From: an uncultured Gemmatimonadota bacterium
GTDB taxonomy: Bacteria; Gemmatimonadota; Gemmatimonadetes; Gemmatimonadales; Gemmatimonadaceae
Assembly: GCA_902826615.1 (NCBI GenBank)
Contig: CADEFN010000008.1
Location: 146,912 to 210,911, forward strand
Direction: 5' to 3'
DNA: 64,000 nucleotides
Part shown: piece after piece, positions 33,030-42,030 of the stretch
Layout: each line of letters begins with the position of its first letter
Numbering within the stretch: the first letter of the stretch is position 1
Notes under the pieces: generated by a model
The model's database searches: none
What the model saw: only the letters and a program-made list of their open reading frames with translations
What the model was told of the DNA's origin: nothing
Position numbers and translations under genes: made by a program

Positions 33030-34481
33030 ATGCTACGAAGAATCCTCTCGCTGTTGTGCGTCGCCGTCGCTGCTTGCACCTCGGCGCCCGAATACGATGT
33101 GGTGCTCACGGGCGGACGTGTCATGGATCCGGCCACTGGTGTGGACTCGCTGCTCAACGTCGGCATACTCGGCGATTCCGTTGCCGTCATGTCGTCGGGT
33201 GCGATACAGGGGCGCGAGTCCGTTGACGTGACCGGGCTCGTGGTTGCTCCCGGCTTCATTGACCTGCACGCCCACGGACAAACACCGGGCGACATGCAGG
33301 TGCAGGCACAGGATGGTGTCACCACCGCCCTGGAGATGGAGTCCGGTGTTTCTCCTGTGGCCAAGTGGTATGCGACGCTCGAGGGTAAAGCGCCCGTGAA
33401 TTTTGGGGCGACGGTCGGTCACCGGCCGGTGCGATACGCTGTGTTTCACCAGGGTGTGGAGGTGCTGCACGTCGCCACCAACCCAAGCTCGGTCGTGTCG
33501 CTTGGCGATCGGCCCGCTGGGGCCAACGCACCGGCGAGTGACACACAGGTGGAGGCCATGGCCGAGGGGATCCGGCGGGGGCTCGATGAAGGCGCGTTAG
33601 GCGTGGGGTTTGGCGTCAACTACACGCCGGGAGCGTCACCTGCGGAGATCGAACGTCTCTTTGCCGTGGCGGCGGAGCAAAAGGTGCCGGTCTTTGTGCA
33701 CACGAGGGCGTTTGGGATTGGCGCCATCCGTGAGGCGGTCGAGGCGGCGGGGCGCACCAAGACGGCGTTGCATGTCGTGCATGTCGCCAGCAGTTCGCTG
33801 GCCGATTTGCCACAGGCGCTGCAGCTCATCGATTCGGCAAAGAGTGCAGGAATGGACATCTCCACCGAGGTGTATCCCTACACGGCGGGATCGACACGTC
33901 TGGAGTCGGCGATGTTCAACCCTGGGTGGCAGAGCAATCTGCCACTGCAGTACGGCGACCTCGCCTGGCCGCTCACCGGGGAGCGGCTCACCAAAGAGAG
34001 CTTTGAGCGCTATCGCAAGCAGGGTGGATGGGTTGTCATTCACATGATGACCGAAGCCAACGTGGAGAAAGCCATCCAGCATCCCGGTGTCATGATTGCC
34101 AGTGATGGTGTGCCGTATGTGAACGGCACGGGTCATCCGCGCGGGGCAGGGACCTATGCGCGTACCCTTGGCCTGTATGCGCGCGACCGCAAGCTCATCA
34201 CGCTCATGGACGCGCTCTCACGCATGACCATTCTTCCTGCGCGCCGACTCGAAGGGCATGTGCCCATGATGAAGCGGAAGGGGCGTTTGGCGATTGGGGG
34301 AAGTGCCGACATCACCGTCTTCGACCCGGCAACTATCGCCGATCAGTCCACCTTCGATGCGCCGATGCTGACGTCGAAGGGCATCCGGTTTGTGCTGGTG
34401 AACGGTGCGTTTGTGGTGCGCAACGGAGCGTTTGTTATCGGAGCAACACCGGGGCGAGCGGTGCGAACCACCACGCCCTGA
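33030..34481 (+). CDS. D-aminoacylase-like amidohydrolase lipoprotein
   Basis: 483 residues from ATG 33030. A short signal sequence ends in a lipobox (LLCVAVAACTS), so the enzyme is probably lipid-anchored in the periplasm. The composite amidohydrolase fold is shown by GGRVMDPATGVDS, metal-binding HAHGQ (about residue 81), HTRAFG and HVVHVASSS in the middle, SDGVPYVNGTGHPRGAGTYAR with the catalytic Asp, and the closing KGRLAIGGSADITVFDP. This is the N-acyl-D-amino-acid deacylase group, which hydrolyses N-acylated D-amino acids with zinc. Substrate uncertain; dihydroorotase-like activity is less likely. Confidence 0.9.
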   Translation: MLRRILSLLCVAVAACTSAPEYDVVLTGGRVMDPATGVDSLLNVGILGDSVAVMSSGAIQGRESVDVTGLVVAPGFIDLHAHGQTPGDMQVQAQDGVTTALEMESGVSPVAKWYATLEGKAPVNFGATVGHRPVRYAVFHQGVEVLHVATNPSSVVSLGDRPAGANAPASDTQVEAMAEGIRRGLDEGALGVGFGVNYTPGASPAEIERLFAVAAEQKVPVFVHTRAFGIGAIREAVEAAGRTKTALHVVHVASSSLADLPQALQLIDSAKSAGMDISTEVYPYTAGSTRLESAMFNPGWQSNLPLQYGDLAWPLTGERLTKESFERYRKQGGWVVIHMMTEANVEKAIQHPGVMIASDGVPYVNGTGHPRGAGTYARTLGLYARDRKLITLMDALSRMTILPARRLEGHVPMMKRKGRLAIGGSADITVFDPATIADQSTFDAPMLTSKGIRFVLVNGAFVVRNGAFVIGATPGRAVRTTTP

Positions 34482-34482
34482 G

Positions 34483-35145
34483 CTACTGAAGCAACCGTGC
34501 GCCAAGCTGGCGCATCTGTTCACCCCGGATTCTGGACCACGCGCGCAGTCGGACGGCTGCCGCGCCGAGCATACCCGTCCCGGCCGCCAGCATCGCACCA
34601 GCCATTGCGAGGGGAGCAGGGCCGTCCGGAAGGCCCCGAAGCGCCGCTGACAGGCCGACAATGCCGGCCGTCACCAGGAGCATTGATCCGAAAGCAATCA
34701 TACCTCGCGCACTGCCATTGGTGGTGCGAAATCGCACTCGGCTGCCGCGTTCGGTGGGTTCGACGAGCGCATGCAGGTTGCCGTTGGACCATTGGCGGAG
34801 TGAGCCTTGCACCACCACTGACCCGCGGGCGTCGAACGCAGTGCGCAGTTCGCCCACCAGGAGCTCCCACTCTCTGTCGCTCATCGCGTGGTCGAGTTCG
34901 ACCGTATGGCGCACACCGACAGGAAGCCCGGCCGAACGAACGAAGTGTGCTGGTAAGGGCACGGGTGCCTTGGCGGCGCGTGCGATGAATTCAGGTGCCA
35001 GCCCGGCTTCGCTCCCGATGCTCTGCAGTTCGGCCAGCGTCATCCCTTCGTTGGCAGCCAGAGCGCGAGGCGCCGTCTGCTCCATCTCGGCGGCCCGCCT
35101 GAAAATCTCGGCGGCCTCGTCTTCGGTGTACCTGCGATCGCTCAT
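34483..35145 (-). CDS. Membrane protein of unknown function
   Basis: 220 residues from ATG 35145. A soluble N-terminal part starts YTEDEAAEIFRRAAEME and contains MTLAELQSIGSEAGLAPEFIARAA, which resembles a short helical bundle, followed by a beta-rich middle (VRHTVELDHAMSDREWELLVGEL). Two membrane segments close the protein (ARGMIAFGSMLLVTAGIVGLS and PLAMAGAMLAAGTGMLGAAAV). Similar proteins recur in this type of genome by my recollection, but no function is known. It ends two bases from the convergent amidohydrolase stop. Confidence 0.72.
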   Translation of the reverse strand: MSDRRYTEDEAAEIFRRAAEMEQTAPRALAANEGMTLAELQSIGSEAGLAPEFIARAAKAPVPLPAHFVRSAGLPVGVRHTVELDHAMSDREWELLVGELRTAFDARGSVVVQGSLRQWSNGNLHALVEPTERGSRVRFRTTNGSARGMIAFGSMLLVTAGIVGLSAALRGLPDGPAPLAMAGAMLAAGTGMLGAAAVRLRAWSRIRGEQMRQLGARLLQ

Positions 35146-35192
35146 GCTGGAAAGATGATGGCTGCCCCGAGGGTGGCCAAGGCAAGGACGCG

Positions 35193-36446
35193 TTACGGGG
35201 ACAGTCGGTACCTACGCCAGAGAAAGCCGAGTCGTTTCGACACTGGATTCTGAATGGTGGTCGCCAGACCGATCGACCCGTCGCCCATGAAGGTGAGCCC
35301 GAAGTACTCGCCAGCGGTATCACGTACCGGCGGCTGACCGGGCTCGCGTGCGGCGAACGCTTCGAGCTGGAAGGGTGGTGCGAGCGCAATGGCTGGTGGA
35401 GCTGAATCGGTGGGGACCCGCAGGTGAGCCAGATGCGCGCTGACGCTGTCCCCCTTGCCGGTGAACCAGGAGGCCGCCAGTTCGCCGCGGCCACGCGCAA
35501 TGAGGTAGGGGAAGTAGGCGACTGCGTCGCTGGTGGCGATCTGCCAACTGGTCCACGTCGCTCCCTGATCGCGGGATCGTGCCAGCCACAACACCCGCTC
35601 GCTTGCCCAAAATGAGTAAAGCGATCCCTCGGCGTCCCAGGCGAGGGGTTCGACCCAGCGTTGCTCCTCGGTGGTGACCCACGCGGGCGGTGTCACCGTC
35701 GTGTCTTTCATGGGGAACCATGCCCGTTGACCCGGGAGTTCGCGTTGCTGCCAGGTTGCACCCCGGTCAGTGCTGATGGCGAGAAACTCAACTCCTGCAT
35801 CAAATCGGTTGCCACTGGCCGACAACGGCACCACCCGCACAGCCACTTCGCCGTCTGGGCCGACCGCGAGATGACTGGATCCTCCCCTGGTGCTCACCCG
35901 TGCACCTTCTTTCCACGTGCGGCCACTGTCGGCACTCGTGGTGTGGGAGACACCAGCGCCATCGTTCCAGATGGTGTGCACGGTGCCATCTGGCGCCACG
36001 TCAACCCAGGGCCGGTCGTCGAACTCGGAGTTCGAGAGCTGAGTCCATTGCCAGGTGGCGCCGGTATCGCGACTCACGCCCATGTCGATCCGCGTTCCAA
36101 CAAGGCGAGTCCGGTCGAACGACATGTTCATGAAATAGAGCGTACCATCGGGCCCTACCGCGAGATCGACGTCGGAGTTGCCGATGGCCCCATCAGCACG
36201 GCTGCCAACGTTGACGGTACGCCACTGTTTTCCCTCGTCGTCACTGCGCCAGAGATGGGGCAGCGTATCCCCATAACCAGTCACGAAGAGGGCGCCCCCG
36301 GGATGCCGAACCACCATCGGTTCTCGGGCCAGGTTGCTCAGGTGCTCGACCGAGTCCGCGAGGACGAGCGCAGATGGCGCTGGTGTGTTGCTCTCTGGCG
36401 TCGCGCAGGCTGCGACCACGAGTGCTACAAGCAATGGACGCGTCAT
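35193..36446 (-). CDS. Asp-box (sialidase-like) beta-propeller lipoprotein
   Basis: 417 residues from ATG 36446. The lipobox is LVVAACAT at the very N-terminus. At least five Asp-box motifs (S-x-D-x-G-x-x-W) are visible: SDDEGKQW, SRDTGATW, SADSGRTW, STDRGATW and SRDQGATW, roughly evenly spaced, which indicates a six-bladed propeller. Repeated VDLAVGPDGTLYF and HLAVGPDGEVAVR segments fit the blades. Sialidases have this fold, but the arginine triad and catalytic Asp/Glu/Tyr were not identified, so the enzyme name would be premature. It is likely an exported binding or hydrolytic protein. Confidence 0.85.
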   Translation of the reverse strand: MTRPLLVALVVAACATPESNTPAPSALVLADSVEHLSNLAREPMVVRHPGGALFVTGYGDTLPHLWRSDDEGKQWRTVNVGSRADGAIGNSDVDLAVGPDGTLYFMNMSFDRTRLVGTRIDMGVSRDTGATWQWTQLSNSEFDDRPWVDVAPDGTVHTIWNDGAGVSHTTSADSGRTWKEGARVSTRGGSSHLAVGPDGEVAVRVVPLSASGNRFDAGVEFLAISTDRGATWQQRELPGQRAWFPMKDTTVTPPAWVTTEEQRWVEPLAWDAEGSLYSFWASERVLWLARSRDQGATWTSWQIATSDAVAYFPYLIARGRGELAASWFTGKGDSVSAHLAHLRVPTDSAPPAIALAPPFQLEAFAAREPGQPPVRDTAGEYFGLTFMGDGSIGLATTIQNPVSKRLGFLWRRYRLSP

Positions 36447-36492
36447 TCCGGGTGCTGGTGAGGGGAAGATGAAAGCGGTGTGATGCTTGGCG

Positions 36493-38670
36493 CTATTTGG
36501 AGTTTGTACGTCGGAGGACCGCCATCATTCGCGACGGTGATGACACGAGCTGACCCGCGGGGCCGCGGCTCTGGGTACGGATGCGGTAGAGCCCTTCAGC
36601 AAGCAGTGACCCCGGCGCAATGGCAAAGTCCCACGAGACCGTGCCGCCATCGCCGGTCGGAATGGCACAGACCAGCGTCCCGTCTGGTTTGCTGACGAGC
36701 ACAAAGCCGCGTGGGGGTACGTTCCCGATGTCAAGTGTGGCGCCGTTCGGTGTGAGCGTCACACCAGCGCCTAACGGGTTGCTCGGTGAGGCGAACGGGA
36801 CGGCGATCGGTAGCGCACGAACCGCCGATACCTTCTTGCCGTCGGTTGTCACCTGGAGCAGTGGGGCAAGGGCTCCGGCGAGTGACGCTTCGAGCCGTAC
36901 CGCTTCGGCAAAGGAGGTGGTTGCGCTGTCGGGGCGGTCGATGAGGAGCAGCCCAAGTCCGAACCAGGCCGTGGCGAGGCTCGGCTGTTCGGCCAGTGCG
37001 GCGCGGTACTCCCGGCTGGCGTCGTCCCGTCGGCCCTCATTTCGCAACCAGTCGGCATACTCGGCGCGGACCCAGGCGAGTGCGGGTTGTACCTCGAGGG
37101 CTCGCTTGTAGAGGGGTTCGATCTCGCGCGCGCGGCGTCCGTCGCGTACGTACGCCTGGGCGAGGGCCCGCAGGGCATCTGGTCGCATGGAGTCGACCTG
37201 CAGGGCACGCTCCAGCGCACGAATGGCCTGACGGGTGCGCCCGAGTTGTTCGCTTGCGGCGCCAAGGAGGAAGAGCGCTTCGCGTCGCGAGTGGTCGCTG
37301 CCTAACGCCGAATCCAGGGCGGTGGCTGCCCGTCCCATGGCACGGGCATCGGTGGCGAGGGTGGCATACACGATACCACCCATGGCGGAATAGATGGCGG
37401 CGTCGGGGCCAGCCGAATCCCGGGCAAAGTACGGTTCGATGAGGGCCTCGCCCGTGCGTGCGACAACGGCCGGCGCCGAGTCCCGCACGACCCGAATCCA
37501 GTGTTCCGTGAAAGCGCCGTGGGGCACGGTGCGCTCCACCGTGCGCGGCATGTGGCAGCGGACGCAGTCACTTCCCGCGCGGTGATCGCGCGCGGCAGGT
37601 GAGGCTGCGGTGCGCTGCGCGAGGGAGGCCGCACTGTGGCATTGCGCACAGGGGGCGTTGCGCGCCGGGCCTGTCGCCGCCGGTTGATGCGGGTTGTGGC
37701 ACGTGGCGCACTCGAGCGGGCGTTCACTCGCCAGCGATCCCAGGTAACACCTGCTCTGCCTGAGCCGGTCCGCGTGGCTGACAACATCGATACTGCCGGC
37801 GGCCTTGAAGTAGCCGTATTGGTCCGCCAGGGGTTGCGACGGGCGATAGGAAAAGGCCGACTTCCCCTCGCGCAGCACCGAGACGGCGGTGTGCACGTGA
37901 CACTCTTCGCAGATATCGACGCGCCGGTCGAGAGAAAGCCGCGCCGGGTTCACGATGGTGTGATCGACAATCGAGTCGAGCGGGGCCTTGTTCGTCCGGA
38001 CAGCAACGTGCAGCGCTCCCGGACCATGACATCGCTCACAGCCGATGCCTGGGCGCCATTCGGCGTGTTTCCCTTCGAGGTAGGAAGTTTCCTTCGGGAA
38101 GCTGGAGTGACAGGCCACGCAGCGATCGGGCAGAAGCCGGTCAAAACGTGCATTGCTTATTTCATAGCCTGGGCTGAAGTCCCAGCCATGATCGCGATAC
38201 CAGGTGAGAGGGAGCTGGAAGAGCCGCCCGTTCTCTTCGGTGAAGTAGGTGCGTGCGACATGTCCGCTCCCCATGACCCAATCCATTCGGCGGCGGAGCG
38301 GATTGCGTCGTGTGCCATCCGGGCCACTGACAAACTCCATCTGGTACAGCGCCCCAGCTTCTTCCTCGACCACGTAGGAGTAACCCGATGGCTTGTTGAG
38401 GAGCGGAATGGAGAGCACACGTTCCACGCGGTCCGACGGCGTCCATCGATGAAACGACTGGGCCATGCTGGAGCGGGCATACACGGCGGCCTCTTCCGCG
38501 TGGCAGCCAACACAGGTGACGTCGCCGGCGTACTCGGTTCCGGCGCGGACGTTGAGGAAGGGGGATTTCTCAGCCGTCTCGACCACCGGCACAGGGGAAG
38601 ACTCGCCTCCGCAATCGATAACGGAACTACAGAGGCAGAGCCAGACGAGTGTTCTGAGGGTAGTGCGCAC
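36493..38670 (-). CDS. Heptaheme c-type cytochrome with TPR repeats
   Basis: 725 residues from GTG 38670, chosen because it gives a compact signal sequence with lipobox-like VIDCGG; the frame continues further upstream without a better start. Seven CxxCH sites lie in the first 400 residues: CVGCH, CVACH, CERCH, CEECH, CATCH, CAQCH and CVRCH. Conserved nearby blocks include MDWVMGSGHVARTYF and GIGCERCHGPGALHV, the pattern of multiheme nitrite-reductase-like or doxX-unrelated decaheme relatives. The C-terminal half has TPR repeats (QAIRALERALQVDSMRPDALRAL). It should be an exported electron-transfer protein or oxidoreductase, lipid-anchored in the periplasm. The catalytic heme ligand (Lys) of NrfA-type enzymes is not seen. 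Confidence 0.88.
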   Translation of the reverse strand: MRTTLRTLVWLCLCSSVIDCGGESSPVPVVETAEKSPFLNVRAGTEYAGDVTCVGCHAEEAAVYARSSMAQSFHRWTPSDRVERVLSIPLLNKPSGYSYVVEEEAGALYQMEFVSGPDGTRRNPLRRRMDWVMGSGHVARTYFTEENGRLFQLPLTWYRDHGWDFSPGYEISNARFDRLLPDRCVACHSSFPKETSYLEGKHAEWRPGIGCERCHGPGALHVAVRTNKAPLDSIVDHTIVNPARLSLDRRVDICEECHVHTAVSVLREGKSAFSYRPSQPLADQYGYFKAAGSIDVVSHADRLRQSRCYLGSLASERPLECATCHNPHQPAATGPARNAPCAQCHSAASLAQRTAASPAARDHRAGSDCVRCHMPRTVERTVPHGAFTEHWIRVVRDSAPAVVARTGEALIEPYFARDSAGPDAAIYSAMGGIVYATLATDARAMGRAATALDSALGSDHSRREALFLLGAASEQLGRTRQAIRALERALQVDSMRPDALRALAQAYVRDGRRAREIEPLYKRALEVQPALAWVRAEYADWLRNEGRRDDASREYRAALAEQPSLATAWFGLGLLLIDRPDSATTSFAEAVRLEASLAGALAPLLQVTTDGKKVSAVRALPIAVPFASPSNPLGAGVTLTPNGATLDIGNVPPRGFVLVSKPDGTLVCAIPTGDGGTVSWDFAIAPGSLLAEGLYRIRTQSRGPAGQLVSSPSRMMAVLRRTNSK

Positions 38671-38764
38671 GTCCAGAAGATAGCTGCCGATCCGGGGGCG
38701 GGCCCAGCCGGTGACACCGGCCGGGGTTGCGCGTCTCCTTACCAACGTTAGCTTGCGATACAAG

Positions 38765-38854
38765 ATGCAGACCTCGCGCGTACTCCTCCTTACCATTGCC
38801 CTCGGCCTCGTAGCAGGCCGCGGGCTTATTGGCTTGGGAGAACGCACCGGATAG
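38765..38854 (+). CDS. Probable leader peptide rich in Leu/Ile/Val (29 residues)
   Basis: A 29-codon frame, ATG 38765 to TAG 38854, encodes a peptide whose middle is RVLLLTIALGLVAGRG, rich in branched-chain amino acids as in IlvL/IvbL-type leader peptides. It overlaps hairpins that can compete with a strong terminator just downstream (38879-38912). The upstream sequence has no clear Shine-Dalgarno and only weak promoter-like hexamers, so translation might start leaderless. It faces away from the cytochrome gene. No ilv structural gene follows in the window. Confidence 0.6.
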   Translation: MQTSRVLLLTIALGLVAGRGLIGLGERTG

Positions 38855-38912
38855 TCTGCGACAACGCACGTCGCCATCGGCCTCTCCCCGCAGCGCTGGG
38901 AGAGGCCTTTTT
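38804..38912 (+). promoter_or_regulatory. Candidate transcription attenuator (three alternative hairpins)
   Basis: Segment 1 GGCCT (38804-38808) pairs with segment 2 AGGCC (38815-38819), both within the leader peptide. Segment 2 can instead pair with GGCCT at 38879-38883, which is the 5' arm of the terminator, giving an antiterminator. The terminator itself is GGCCTCTCCC (38879-38888) with GGGAGAGGCC (38898-38907) followed by T5CTT. This 1:2, 2:3, 3:4 logic is that of leader-peptide attenuators in amino acid operons. The paired cores are short (5 bp), so the antiterminator is plausible rather than proven. Confidence 0.6.
38879..38912 (+). terminator. Strong intrinsic terminator
   Basis: A perfect 10-bp G/C stem, GGCCTCTCCC / GGGAGAGGCC, with a 9-base loop and a following TTTTTCTT. 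It is the best intrinsic terminator in the window. Confidence 0.88.
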
Positions 38913-38940
38913 CTTGTCTCTCCGGCGCGCAGGAGCGGTG

Positions 38941-39148
38941 ATGGCTCTCACTTCATCACCCTCAGCACAGGACAGCTCCTCCCATGAAGACGCAGCACGA
39001 CGCCCAGCACAGCGAACGCTCCGATGCCACCGGAACCTCCGGTGACACGCGGACAACTGGTGGCGCCACTCAGCGCCCAATGTCCGCGCAGCACAACCCG
39101 TGGCGGCATACGCCGCAGCCGATCTCACAGGCCGATGGCACCCCTTGA
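38941..39148 (+). other. Short decayed-looking coding stretch after the attenuator
   Basis: AGGAG at 38931-38935 is well placed for ATG 38941, which opens a 34-codon frame to TGA 39043-39045; a second ATG at 38984 opens a 54-codon frame to TGA 39148 containing GATQRPMSAQ. That segment recalls the start of acetolactate synthases (PMTGAQ-type), and the position behind a branched-chain attenuator is where ilvB/ilvG would begin. I read this as a possible remnant of a lost ilv operon. The remaining 10 bases before the M20 peptidase stop contain nothing further. Confidence 0.4.
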
Positions 39149-39158
39149 GGTCGGTGCC

Positions 39159-40643
39159 CTACATCGTGTCGGTGCCGCGGATCAGCTGGACAAAGAAGCC
39201 GACCGCGCTGAGGTAGTCGCGGACCGCAACCCGCTCATTCACCCCGTGCACGCGGTCGCGATCGCCGTCGCCTAACGGGATGGGGAGAAAGCGGAAGACC
39301 TTGTCGGAGTGCGGGCCCCAGAACTTCGCATCGGTCCCACCCATGACCAGGTACGGAATCACCGGGGGGACCTCCCCCGGCACCATCGAGCGGATGGTGG
39401 ACGCAATCAGCTGGTAGGCCGGCGACGAGGTGCTCGACACGGGGGACGGGTCCACCCCCACGCTGTCCAGCAGGGCGACGTCGATGAGGGTGTCGGCGAT
39501 CACTCGCGTGACCCGCTCGCGCACCGACGCGATGGTCTCGCCCGAAATGATGCGGAAGTTCACCACGGCGGTCGCTTCGGGCGGCAGGACGTTGTCCTTG
39601 ATGCCCCCCGAGAGCATGGTGGGCGAGGTGGTGGTGTGCTGCAGTGCCGCGCCTAACGGGTTGGCGGCAAGACTCTGGCTCACGAGCGGACGAGTCATCC
39701 AGAGATTGGCGATCATCATGCGCTGCACGTACGGCAGATAGGGCGCGATGCTTTCGACCATGCCCAGCGTTGGCCCTTCGAGCTTGTAGGGGAAGGGATT
39801 CGCCTCGAGTGCGGCCAGCGCACGCGACAGGGCGCCGATGGCGGTGCGTGGGCCGGGCATGGATGAGTGACCACCACTGGCACGCGATGTGAGTTTGAGG
39901 CTCACATATCCCTTCTCGGCGATCCCGACGATGGCCGTGCGTTGTTCGAGCCCTGGCATGAGCCCCGAGCCCATGAAGCCGCCTTCGTCGAGCACCAGGA
40001 CCGGCTTTACTCCTTTGGCGACCAGGTGGTCGACCATGAGGCGGGCGCCGTAGCGGCCTCCAACTTCCTCGTCGTGGCCAAAGGTGAGGTAGATGGTACG
40101 CTTCGGTTTGTGTCCGGCTTTCAGGAGGGTTTCGATGCTCTCGAGAATGGAGAGCACAGTGCTCTTGTCGTCGAGGGTGCCACGGCCCCAGACAAAGCCG
40201 TCGGCGACGTCGCCCGAGAAGGGCGTGTGCTCCCACTGCTTGAGGTTGGGCTCCGGAACCGGTACCACATCCATGTGCCCCATCAACACCACCGGCGGCA
40301 GCGAGGTGTCACTCCCTTGCCAGGTATACAGGAGACTCAGGCCGCCGACAATCTCGCGCGCAAGTGTGCTGTGAACGAGCGGGAAGTTCTGCTCGAGATA
40401 ACCGCGCAGGTCGTTGAAGGCCGCGGTGTCGATCGGAGCACCAGAGGCCATCGAGACAGTGGGGAAGCGAATGGCACCGGCAAGTCGAGTGGCGGCGCCC
40501 GCGGTGTCGATGGGGAGTGGCGCCAGCGAGGCGGACGTGGAGGGCAGCGCAATCTGCGGTACGGAGTACCGCGTGGTGCGGACCGCCATGGTTGAGAGCA
40601 GACCGGTCACAGCGGCGAAGAGCGCGAGCAGGAGCTTTTTCAT
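39159..40643 (-). CDS. M20-family metallopeptidase (carboxypeptidase S-like)
   Basis: 494 residues from ATG 40643, with an N-terminal hydrophobic segment (KLLLALFAAVTGLLSTMAV) acting as signal or anchor. M20 di-zinc motifs: VVLMGHMDVVPV (His-x-Asp), WGRGTLDDKS (bridging Asp) and TFGHDEEVGG (Glu-Glu). The dimerisation lid contains SGGHSSMPGPRTAIG. The closing MGGTDAKFWGPHSDKVFRFLP includes the final zinc His region. This is the PM20D1/CPS1 branch, which hydrolyses (or makes) N-acyl amino acids and peptides; here exported. The leader has C-rich tracts and no Shine-Dalgarno. Confidence 0.9.
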   Translation of the reverse strand: MKKLLLALFAAVTGLLSTMAVRTTRYSVPQIALPSTSASLAPLPIDTAGAATRLAGAIRFPTVSMASGAPIDTAAFNDLRGYLEQNFPLVHSTLAREIVGGLSLLYTWQGSDTSLPPVVLMGHMDVVPVPEPNLKQWEHTPFSGDVADGFVWGRGTLDDKSTVLSILESIETLLKAGHKPKRTIYLTFGHDEEVGGRYGARLMVDHLVAKGVKPVLVLDEGGFMGSGLMPGLEQRTAIVGIAEKGYVSLKLTSRASGGHSSMPGPRTAIGALSRALAALEANPFPYKLEGPTLGMVESIAPYLPYVQRMMIANLWMTRPLVSQSLAANPLGAALQHTTTSPTMLSGGIKDNVLPPEATAVVNFRIISGETIASVRERVTRVIADTLIDVALLDSVGVDPSPVSSTSSPAYQLIASTIRSMVPGEVPPVIPYLVMGGTDAKFWGPHSDKVFRFLPIPLGDGDRDRVHGVNERVAVRDYLSAVGFFVQLIRGTDTM

Positions 40644-40764
40644 GTGGGGGCTTGGGGGGGGCGCCGCAAAGATGCAGTGGCGCGGCCTGGTCGGCGAGTC
40701 CGCGTTCACGAGGCGGAGCCGCTGTCCAGCGCGTAGCTTACCCGCACCTTCAGCCCTGATCCAC

Positions 40765-42030
40765 ATGTACCGATCGGATATCGCTGTCAGGCCTCACGTT
40801 GCGTGCGTTATGCTGGCGCTCGCGATGGTCGTGGTCGAGCCCCTGCAGTCTCAGGCCGCACGTCGTGAGCGTGCACCGGCAGCCCCGTATGTGCCCGGCG
40901 CCGACTGGGAGCGCAAAGATCCTGCTGCCGCAGGAATGGATGCCGCACGTCTCGCCGCGGCCATCGAGTTCGCGGTCAAGAGCGACGCCAAGGCACCACG
41001 TGATATGCAGCTCTCGCACTACCAGAGCTTTGGTCGCGAGCCATACGGGCAGGGCATTGGCCCCTTCAAGCCACGCGGCGAGCCGAGTGGTGTTGTGATT
41101 CGGGGTGGGTACCTCGTGTCCAGCTGGGGTGAACCCGATCGTGTGGACATGACGCACAGCGTCACCAAGAGCTTTCTCTCGGCCGTCGTCGGGATGGCAC
41201 ATGATCGTGGTCTGATCCGGTCGGTGCGCGACACGGTCTGGAAATCGCAGGCCCCTACCTATCCTCTGCACCTGCAAGCATCCAGTGAGCCGGGGAGCAC
41301 CGAAGGGCATGGCATGTTCTTGCAGCCCTTTGACACACCGCACAACCGCAAGATCATCTGGGATGATCTGCTCAGGCAGACGAGTGACTGGGAAGGGACC
41401 CTGTGGGCCAAGCCGGAGTGGGCCGACCGTCCGTCGCAGAACCCCGCCGAATGGCGCACCCGCGCACGCAAGGCGCCCGGTACCGCGTACGAGTACAACG
41501 ACGTCCGTGTGAATGTGCTGGCCCTTGCTGCCACCAACATCTGGAGACGGCCCCTGCCCGAGGTGCTGCGCGAACATCTCATGGACCCCATCGGGGCATC
41601 GAGCAGCTGGCGCTGGAATGGCTACGACAATGCCTGGATCACCCTCGATGGCCGGCCCGTGCAGGTGGTATCGGGGGGTGGGCACTGGGGTGGCGGCATG
41701 TTCATCAACGCCTGGGACATGGCACGCTTCGGGCTGCTCACCCTGCGGCGGGGCATGTGGGGCGACAAACGCATTCTCTCCGAGGAGTGGGTGAAGCTCT
41801 CACTCACCCCTACCGTTCCGCAGCCGACGTATGGCTACATGAACTGGTTCCTCAACACCGATCGCAAGTGGATGCCCAGCGCTCCGGCGTCGGCGTTCGG
41901 GCACGTGGGGAACGGCACCAACCTGGTGTTCGTCAGCCCCGAGCACGACCTGGTCGTCGTCGTCCGCTGGATCGAGAACGGGGCGATCGACGAGTTTCTG
42001 GGGAAGATGCTCGGGGCCGTGGTGCGTTAG
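40765..42030 (+). CDS. Secreted serine hydrolase (beta-lactamase/class C-like)
   Basis: 421 residues from ATG 40765, with a signal peptide (VACVMLALAMVVVEPLQSQA). Penicillin-binding-like motifs: HSVTKSFLSAV (S-x-x-K, about residue 133), YEYNDVRVN (Y-x-N, about residue 244) and GHVGNGTNLVF in the position of KTG. These fit class C beta-lactamase-like esterases and D-amino acid amidases rather than resistance enzymes. It is convergent with the aminotransferase gene, and the two stop codons overlap in TTAG. Confidence 0.9.
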   Translation: MYRSDIAVRPHVACVMLALAMVVVEPLQSQAARRERAPAAPYVPGADWERKDPAAAGMDAARLAAAIEFAVKSDAKAPRDMQLSHYQSFGREPYGQGIGPFKPRGEPSGVVIRGGYLVSSWGEPDRVDMTHSVTKSFLSAVVGMAHDRGLIRSVRDTVWKSQAPTYPLHLQASSEPGSTEGHGMFLQPFDTPHNRKIIWDDLLRQTSDWEGTLWAKPEWADRPSQNPAEWRTRARKAPGTAYEYNDVRVNVLALAATNIWRRPLPEVLREHLMDPIGASSSWRWNGYDNAWITLDGRPVQVVSGGGHWGGGMFINAWDMARFGLLTLRRGMWGDKRILSEEWVKLSLTPTVPQPTYGYMNWFLNTDRKWMPSAPASAFGHVGNGTNLVFVSPEHDLVVVVRWIENGAIDEFLGKMLGAVVR

